Shown: one piece after another, positions 58,227-64,000 of the stretch
Position numbering within the stretch: position 1 is the first letter of the stretch
Layout: each line of letters begins with the position of its first letter
Source of the DNA: Streptomyces hundungensis
Lineage (GTDB): Bacteria; Actinomycetota; Actinomycetes; Streptomycetales; Streptomycetaceae
DNA: 64,000 bases
Direction: 5' to 3'
Assembly (NCBI RefSeq): GCF_003627815.1
Contig: NZ_CP032698.1
Span: 3,472,001-3,536,000, forward strand
Translations under genes and position numbers: made by a program
The notes under the pieces: model-generated
Databases searched by the model: none
What the model was told of the DNA's origin: nothing
What the model saw: the letters and a program-made list of their open reading frames with translations, nothing else

Positions 58227-59351
58227 TCAGCGCTTGTGCTGGGCGTCCGCCACCGTGACCTCGACCCGCTGGAACTCCTTGAGCTCGCTGTAACCGGTCG
58301 TCGCCATCGAGCGGCGCAGGGCGCCGAACAGGTTCATCGAACCGTCGGGGGTGTGCGAGGGACCGGTGAGGATCTCCTCGGTGGTGCCCACGATGCCGAG
58401 GTCCACGAGCTTGCCGCGCGGCACGTCCTCGTGGACGGCCTCCATGCCCCAGTGGTGACCGCGGCCCGGAGCGTCGGTGGCGCGGGCCAGCGGGGAGCCC
58501 ATCATCACCGCGTCGGCGCCACAGGCGACGGCCTTCGGGATGTCGCCGGACCAGCCCACGCCGCCGTCCGCGATGACGTGGACATAGCGACCGCCGGACT
58601 CGTCCATGTAGTCGCGGCGGGCCGCGGCGACATCGGCGACGGCGGTGGCCATCGGGACCTGGATGCCCAGCACGTTACGGGTGGTGTGCGCGGCGCCGCC
58701 ACCGAAGCCCACCAGGACGCCGGCCGCGCCGGTGCGCATCAGGTGCAGGGCCGCGGTGTACGTGGCGCAGCCGCCGACGATGACCGGGACGTCCAGCTCG
58801 TAGATGAACTGCTTCAGGTTCAGCGGCTCGGCCGCGCCCGAGACGTGCTCGGCCGAGACGGTGGTGCCGCGGATCACGAAGATGTCCACACCCGCGTCCA
58901 CGACCGCCTTGGAGAACTGGGCGGTGCGCTGCGGGGAGAGCGCGGCGGCGGTGACCACACCGGAGTCGCGCACCTCCTTGATGCGCTGCCCGATCAGCTC
59001 TTCCTTGATGGGCGCCGCGTAGATCTCCTGGAGGCGGCGGCTCGCGTTGGCCTCGTCCAGCTCGCCGATCTCGTCGAGCAGCGGCTGCGGGTCCTCGTAC
59101 CGGGTCCACAGACCCTCGAGGTTCAGCACGCCGAGGCCGCCGAGCTCACCGATGCGGATCGCCGTCTGCGGCGACACCACGGAGTCCATGGGGGCGGCCA
59201 GGAACGGCAGCTCGAAACGGTAGGCGTCGATCTGCCAGGCGATCGAGACCTCCTTCGGGTCCCGGGTGCGCCGGCTCGGGACGATGGCGATGTCGTCGAA
59301 CGCGTACGCCCTGCGGCCGCGCTTGCCGCGCCCGATCTCGATCTCAGTCAC
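58227..59351 (-). CDS. guaB3: GuaB3-family IMP dehydrogenase-related protein
   Basis: The 374-aa protein (GTG 59351) is an IMPDH/GMPR-fold barrel without CBS domains. It has the early PMDSVVSPQTAIRIGELGGL segment (54-73), VIVGGCATYTAALHLMRTG and the phosphate-binding GGRYVHVIADGGVGWSGDIP and GADAVMMGSPLARATDAPG parts. At the position of the catalytic Cys loop (GPGSICTTR in GuaB) it has GGGAAHTTR, so His222 stands where the nucleophile should be. This fits the actinobacterial GuaB3 branch, whose reaction is not settled. It lies 107 bp downstream of guaB in the same orientation, as in mycobacteria. Confidence 0.94.
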   Translation of the reverse strand: MTEIEIGRGKRGRRAYAFDDIAIVPSRRTRDPKEVSIAWQIDAYRFELPFLAAPMDSVVSPQTAIRIGELGGLGVLNLEGLWTRYEDPQPLLDEIGELDEANASRRLQEIYAAPIKEELIGQRIKEVRDSGVVTAAALSPQRTAQFSKAVVDAGVDIFVIRGTTVSAEHVSGAAEPLNLKQFIYELDVPVIVGGCATYTAALHLMRTGAAGVLVGFGGGAAHTTRNVLGIQVPMATAVADVAAARRDYMDESGGRYVHVIADGGVGWSGDIPKAVACGADAVMMGSPLARATDAPGRGHHWGMEAVHEDVPRGKLVDLGIVGTTEEILTGPSHTPDGSMNLFGALRRSMATTGYSELKEFQRVEVTVADAQHKR

Positions 59352-59458
59352 GTTGTGTGGGCCTTTCCCTCTACGTCTGCATGCCCCAGTATCCCCGACA
59401 TACGAGCGAGGGGCGGCCCAGGGAACCCCCGGGCCGCCCCTCGTCGGGGTGGTGCGGA

Positions 59459-61129
<1,671 letters not shown>

Positions 61130-61804
61130 CTACTGCTCGGCGAGGGCGCGCAGCCGGCTCAGCGCGCGGTGCTGGGCGACCCGGACCGCGCCGGGCGACA
61201 TGCCGAGCATCTGGCCGGTCTCCTCGGCGGTGAGGCCGACGGCGACCCGCAGCACCAGGAGCTCGCGCTGGTTCTCCGGAAGGTTGGCCAGCAGCTTCTT
61301 GGCCCACTCGGCGTCGCTGCTGAGCAGCGCCCGCTCCTCGGGGCCGAGCGAGTCGTCGGGCCGCTCCGGCATCTCGTCGGAGGGCACGGCCGTCGAACCG
61401 GGGTGGCGCATCGCGGCCCGCTGGAGGTCGGCGACCTTGTGCGAGGCGATGGCGAAGACGAACGCCTCGAAGGGGCGCCCGGTGTCGCGGTAGCGCGGCA
61501 GCGCCATCAGGACGGCGACGCAGACCTCCTGGGCGAGGTCCTCCACGAAGTGGCGAGCATCACCCGGCAACCGGCTGAGCCGGGTGCGGCAGTAGCGCAG
61601 CGCGAGCGGGTGGACGTGCGCGAGCAGATCATGCGTGGCCTGCTCGTCCCCGTCGACAGCACGGTGAACGAGTGCACCGATGACCCCCTGGGCCGTAGCC
61701 TCGTCCTCGCGCATCGATCCATGGTGCCCCGGCGTCGTCCCCTCCGTGGCACCGCGTCCGTAGTTGTGCACCGAAGCGTTATGAGCGGGTGCGCCGGAAC
61801 TCAT
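61130..61804 (-). CDS. ECF sigma factor of the ShbA/SigD type
   Basis: The 224-aa protein has sigma region 2 ([20 protein letters not shown], then [18 protein letters not shown]) and region 4 ([20 protein letters not shown] then [20 protein letters not shown]). The ATG at 61804 is chosen for GGAGGGGGG ten bases upstream; a later ATG (61714) has no site. Next to guaB and bldM it is the positional counterpart of Streptomyces ShbA, which drives transcription of the principal sigma factor gene hrdB, and of mycobacterial SigD, which also lies near guaB2. If so, it is a growth-essential member of the ECF group with no dedicated anti-sigma; none is adjacent here. Confidence 0.85.
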   Translation of the reverse strand: MSSGAPAHNASVHNYGRGATEGTTPGHHGSMREDEATAQGVIGALVHRAVDGDEQATHDLLAHVHPLALRYCRTRLSRLPGDARHFVEDLAQEVCVAVLMALPRYRDTGRPFEAFVFAIASHKVADLQRAAMRHPGSTAVPSDEMPERPDDSLGPEERALLSSDAEWAKKLLANLPENQRELLVLRVAVGLTAEETGQMLGMSPGAVRVAQHRALSRLRALAEQ

Positions 61805-61968
61805 CCCCTGCACCCCCCTCCCGCTCGACCGACCTGTCCCCGAGGAACTCCACACCTACAAGGATGCGGCATCGCGGCGGAAGCAACACCTACTGCTGCC
61901 GTTCGCGGGACGACCGGGCCCGTCCGCCCGACGGCGGACGGGGCTCCGACCGGCTGTCCCACCCGCCG

Positions 61969-62580
61969 TCAGCGCACCAGACCCCAGCGGAAACCGAGCG
62001 CCACGGCGTGCGCCCGGTCCGAGGCGCCGAGCTTCTTGAAGAGCCGTCGGGCATGCGTCTTGACCGTGTCCTCGGAGAGGAACAGCTCGCGGCCGATCTC
62101 GGCGTTCGAACGGCCGTGGCTCATGCCCTCCAGCACCTGGATCTCCCGCGCGGTGAGCGTCGGCGCCGCACCCATCTCGGCCGACCGCAGCCTGCGCGGC
62201 GCGAGCCGCCACGTCGGGTCGGCGAGCGCCTGGGTGACGGTCGCCCGCAGCTCGGCGCGCGAGGCGTCCTTGTGCAGATAGCCGCGGGCACCGGCGGCGA
62301 CCGCGAGCGCGACCCCGTCGAGGTCCTCGGCGACCGTGAGCATGATGATCCGGGCGCCCGGATCGGCGGACAGCAGCCGACGGACCGTCTCCACACCGCC
62401 CAGACCGGGCATGCGTACGTCCATCAGAATCAGGTCCGAGCGGTCGGCACCCCAGCGGCGGAGGACTTCCTCGCCGTTGGCCGCCGTCGTCACGCGCTCG
62501 ACGCCGGGCACGGTCGCAACCGCGCGGCGGAGCGCCTCGCGGGCAAGAGGGGAGTCGTCGCAGACGAGGACTGATGTCAT
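61969..62580 (-). CDS. bldM: BldM, atypical response regulator of aerial development
   Basis: The 203-aa FixJ/NarL-type regulator has a receiver domain with VLVCDDSPLAREALRRAV, Asp54 in LILMDVRMPG and Lys in GYLHKDAS, and a LuxR-type helix-turn-helix at about 141-203 (LTAREIQVLEGMSHGRSNAE). BldM activates aerial hyphae genes as a homodimer and late sporulation genes as a heterodimer with WhiI; phosphorylation at Asp54 is known not to be required in S. coelicolor. GGAGGG precedes the ATG at 62580. It is divergent from whiD and has a sigma-BldN-type promoter upstream. Confidence 0.97.
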   Translation of the reverse strand: MTSVLVCDDSPLAREALRRAVATVPGVERVTTAANGEEVLRRWGADRSDLILMDVRMPGLGGVETVRRLLSADPGARIIMLTVAEDLDGVALAVAAGARGYLHKDASRAELRATVTQALADPTWRLAPRRLRSAEMGAAPTLTAREIQVLEGMSHGRSNAEIGRELFLSEDTVKTHARRLFKKLGASDRAHAVALGFRWGLVR

Positions 62581-63006
62581 GGCCGCCCTCCGCAGCTGAT
62601 GCGCGTCACCTTGAGCCTCCAGGCTGGGTACATGGGTCACCTGAGCGATTGACGCTCTCGGACACTTGCCCGAGCGCTTCTGGTTTCAATCGCCTCCGCA
62701 CTCTCAACGACGGTCACTCGAAAGAGTTACGGGTCCGGCGGGGACGTTCGGCACCCTCCGTGAGGAACCGTGCACGGAGGAGAGTCTCGCGAGCCGACGA
62801 CCCAACTTTTTGGGCTATGCCCCATTTAGCGGCTTTTCTTCCCTTTTGCTGGTGTCTGTGGCTAGATTCCCAATGATTCATATTTACATCTACTTACACA
62901 AGAGATGTACCTTCGTCGGTACGTACGTTTCGGATGAGCCCCCGTGCGCACCCGTCCTGTACCGGCCGCCCATCCGCCTCAGCACGGTTTCAAGGGGACT
63001 AGAGCA
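62581..63006. other. bldM-whiD divergent regulatory region
   Basis: The 426 bp between the two developmental genes hold the sigma-BldN-type promoter of bldM (62704-62731) and an unusual AT-rich stretch at about 62801-62920 (containing ATTCATATTTACATCTACTT and ACTTTTTGGG). A -10-like TAGATT lies at 62865-62870 on the whiD side. A long leader of about 115 nt is implied for bldM. No gene is seen. Confidence 0.55.
62704..62731 (-). promoter_or_regulatory. Sigma-BldN-dependent promoter of bldM
   Basis: On the minus strand CGTAAC (62731-62726), a 16-bp spacer and CGTTGA (62709-62704) match the sigma-BldN (AdsA) promoter pattern that is known to drive bldM in streptomycetes. The transcript would begin near 62697 and carry a leader of about 117 nt. 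Confidence 0.75.
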
Positions 63007-63336
63007 ATGGCAGATTTCTCCCGCCTTCCCGGACCGAACGCCGATCTGTGGGACTGGCAGCTCCTCGCGGCCTGCCGCGGGGTCGACAGCTCGCTCTTCT
63101 TCCACCCGGAGGGCGAACGCGGCGCGGCGCGGAGCGCGCGCGAGAGCTCGGCGAAAGAGGTGTGCATGCGCTGCCCGGTGCGTGCGCAGTGCGCGGCCCA
63201 CGCCCTGGCGGTACGCGAGCCCTACGGGGTGTGGGGCGGGCTCACCGAGGACGAGCGCGAGGAGCTCATGGGCAGGGCGCGCAACCGTCTGGTGACGGCC
63301 GCGGCCCCGGCCGGAGGCGGCATGGGCGCGACCTGA
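63007..63336 (+). CDS. whiD: WhiD, WhiB-family iron-sulfur protein
   Basis: The 109-aa protein has the four cluster-binding cysteines C23, C53, C56 and C62 (C-x29-C-x2-C-x5-C) and the G(V/I)WGG turn (GVWGGLTEDERE, 74-85) of the Wbl family, which hold a [4Fe-4S] cluster and contact sigma-HrdB region 4. Its position beside bldM identifies it as WhiD, needed for spore maturation; the loss of the cluster by NO or oxygen is its known chemistry. AAGGGGA precedes the ATG at 63007. Confidence 0.95.
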   Translation: MADFSRLPGPNADLWDWQLLAACRGVDSSLFFHPEGERGAARSARESSAKEVCMRCPVRAQCAAHALAVREPYGVWGGLTEDEREELMGRARNRLVTAAAPAGGGMGAT

Positions 63337-63448
63337 GGGACGGCGGATCGCAGCACATGCGAAGAAACGTTCCTGCGCCGTTTGGCCCAGCCTCCAACCC
63401 TCAGCAGCCGCCCGTCGCCCCGCTCGTCGGCCGCGCCCCCGCCCGCGC

Positions 63449-64000
63449 CTAGTCGCGCTCGGCGGCCCGGGCCAGCTGGTCCAGGGTGGCCGCGACGGCC
63501 GGGACCTGGGCCAGGTCGGGCAGGGTGAGCGCGACGATCTCCCGCTGGACGGCCGGCTCGACGGTCACCGTGCGGGCCCCCTTGGGGCGTACGGACTCGA
63601 TGGCGAGCTCCGGCATCACCGCGACGCCGAGACCGGCGCCGACCAGGCCGACCACCGCCGGGTAGTCGTCGGTCGCGAAGTCGATGCGCGGGGTGAACCC
63701 GGCCTCCTCGCAGACCTCCACCAACTGACGCCGACAGCGCGGGCAGCCCGCGATCCAGGGCTCGTCCGCGAGGTCCTTGATGGCGACGGTGCCCGCCTCC
63801 GCCAGCGCGTGCCCCTCGGGCACCAGGCCGACCAGGCGGTCGACCAGGAGCGGGCGGACCACCAGGTCGTCCCACTCCGTGGCGTTCGAGCCGTACCGGA
63901 ACGCCAGCGCGATGTCGCAGTCGCCCTCGCGCAGCATCTCCACCGAGCGCGGCGGCTCGGCCTCGACCAGCGAGACCCGGGTTCCGGGGTGGGCCGCGCG
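63449..64000 (-). CDS. LysR-family transcriptional regulator (C-terminal part, cut by the window)
   Basis: The visible 183 codons cover the periplasmic-binding-protein-like effector domain: SVEMLREGDCDIALAFRYG, PLLVDRLVGLVPEGHALAEA, then DEPWIAGCPRCRRQLVEVCE and GAGLGVAVMPELAIESVRP. The last pattern (VGLVGAGLGVAVMP) is a LysR signature. The helix-turn-helix lies beyond position 64000, so this is a partial gene, not a truncation. The CPRCRRQLVEVC segment places three cysteines near the effector pocket. Convergent with whiD (112-bp gap). Confidence 0.9.
   Translation of the reverse strand, partial: RAAHPGTRVSLVEAEPPRSVEMLREGDCDIALAFRYGSNATEWDDLVVRPLLVDRLVGLVPEGHALAEAGTVAIKDLADEPWIAGCPRCRRQLVEVCEEAGFTPRIDFATDDYPAVVGLVGAGLGVAVMPELAIESVRPKGARTVTVEPAVQREIVALTLPDLAQVPAVAATLDQLARAAERD

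Noticed and set aside
58207..58227. GCGGTTCAAACCTCAG resembling a tRNA T-loop
   Set aside because: No acceptor stem, anticodon arm or tRNA-like folding around it; it is the region just after the 28-bp repeats.
61714..61714. Alternative ATG start of the ECF sigma factor
   Set aside because: It lacks a ribosome site, while ATG 61804 has a strong GGAGGGGGG at suitable distance.

Overview
The window is about 64 kb of high-GC (roughly 72 %) actinobacterial chromosome. Its codon bias, its many GTG/TTG starts and above all its gene content and order identify it as a Streptomyces core region. The run whiD, bldM, an ECF sigma gene of the ShbA type, guaB, guaB3, glpD, five Ser/Thr kinases, guaA, pcrA, icmB and sucCD is the block I know from S. 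coelicolor as roughly SCO4767 to SCO4813, here read in reverse. No insertion sequence, prophage, CRISPR array, tRNA or rRNA was seen; apart from one frameshifted kinase gene the region looks intact and vertically inherited.

Layout. Positions 1-6.9 kb hold the possible 5' end of purN, two membrane proteins, an unusual XRE/sigma-factor-like fusion, and sucCD of the TCA cycle. Positions 7.1-15.0 kb hold a two-armed locus: MoxR-type AAA+ ATPase, DUF5682 protein and von Willebrand A protein on one strand, SWIM zinc-finger protein and DUF5691 protein on the other. It is the counterpart of E. coli yehLMPQ. The region between the arms carries two back-to-back promoters that match the DNA-damage-inducible (RecA-NDp/PafBC) consensus. 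Positions 15.3-25.9 kb hold icmB, cell-envelope enzymes (a lipase-like hydrolase, an LytM/M23 protein, two NlpC/P60 hydrolases, an esterase) and the pcrA helicase, which has a similar damage-type promoter. Positions 26.0-32.5 kb hold a PspC-domain histidine kinase with its LuxR-type regulator, a divergent PspC gene, DoxX, and a class II aldolase-like gene. Positions 32.6-34.8 kb hold guaA and a chorismate mutase gene preceded by what looks like a Phe/Tyr leader-peptide attenuator.

Positions 35.1-41.4 kb hold a lipoprotein, a membrane-anchored protein, a ChoD-like GMC oxidoreductase and a succinate-semialdehyde dehydrogenase. Positions 41.6-52.9 kb hold five consecutive, co-oriented transmembrane Ser/Thr kinase genes. 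All lack PASTA repeats but end in related extracellular domains. One is frameshifted and one is a very large pseudokinase. Positions 53-58 kb hold a serine beta-lactamase-like hydrolase, glpD, a nucleotide-sugar dehydrogenase homologue lacking its catalytic Cys, and a small membrane protein. Positions 58.2-64 kb hold guaB3, guaB, the ECF sigma gene, bldM (with an apparent sigma-BldN promoter), whiD, and the edge of a LysR-type regulator gene.

How it fits together: guaA, guaB, purN and possibly guaB3 serve purine synthesis. icmB and sucCD connect acyl-CoA and TCA metabolism. bldM, whiD, the kinase cluster and the peptidoglycan hydrolases relate to aerial growth and sporulation. The MoxR/VWA locus and pcrA appear to share a DNA-damage input; that shared regulation is the most interesting inference here.
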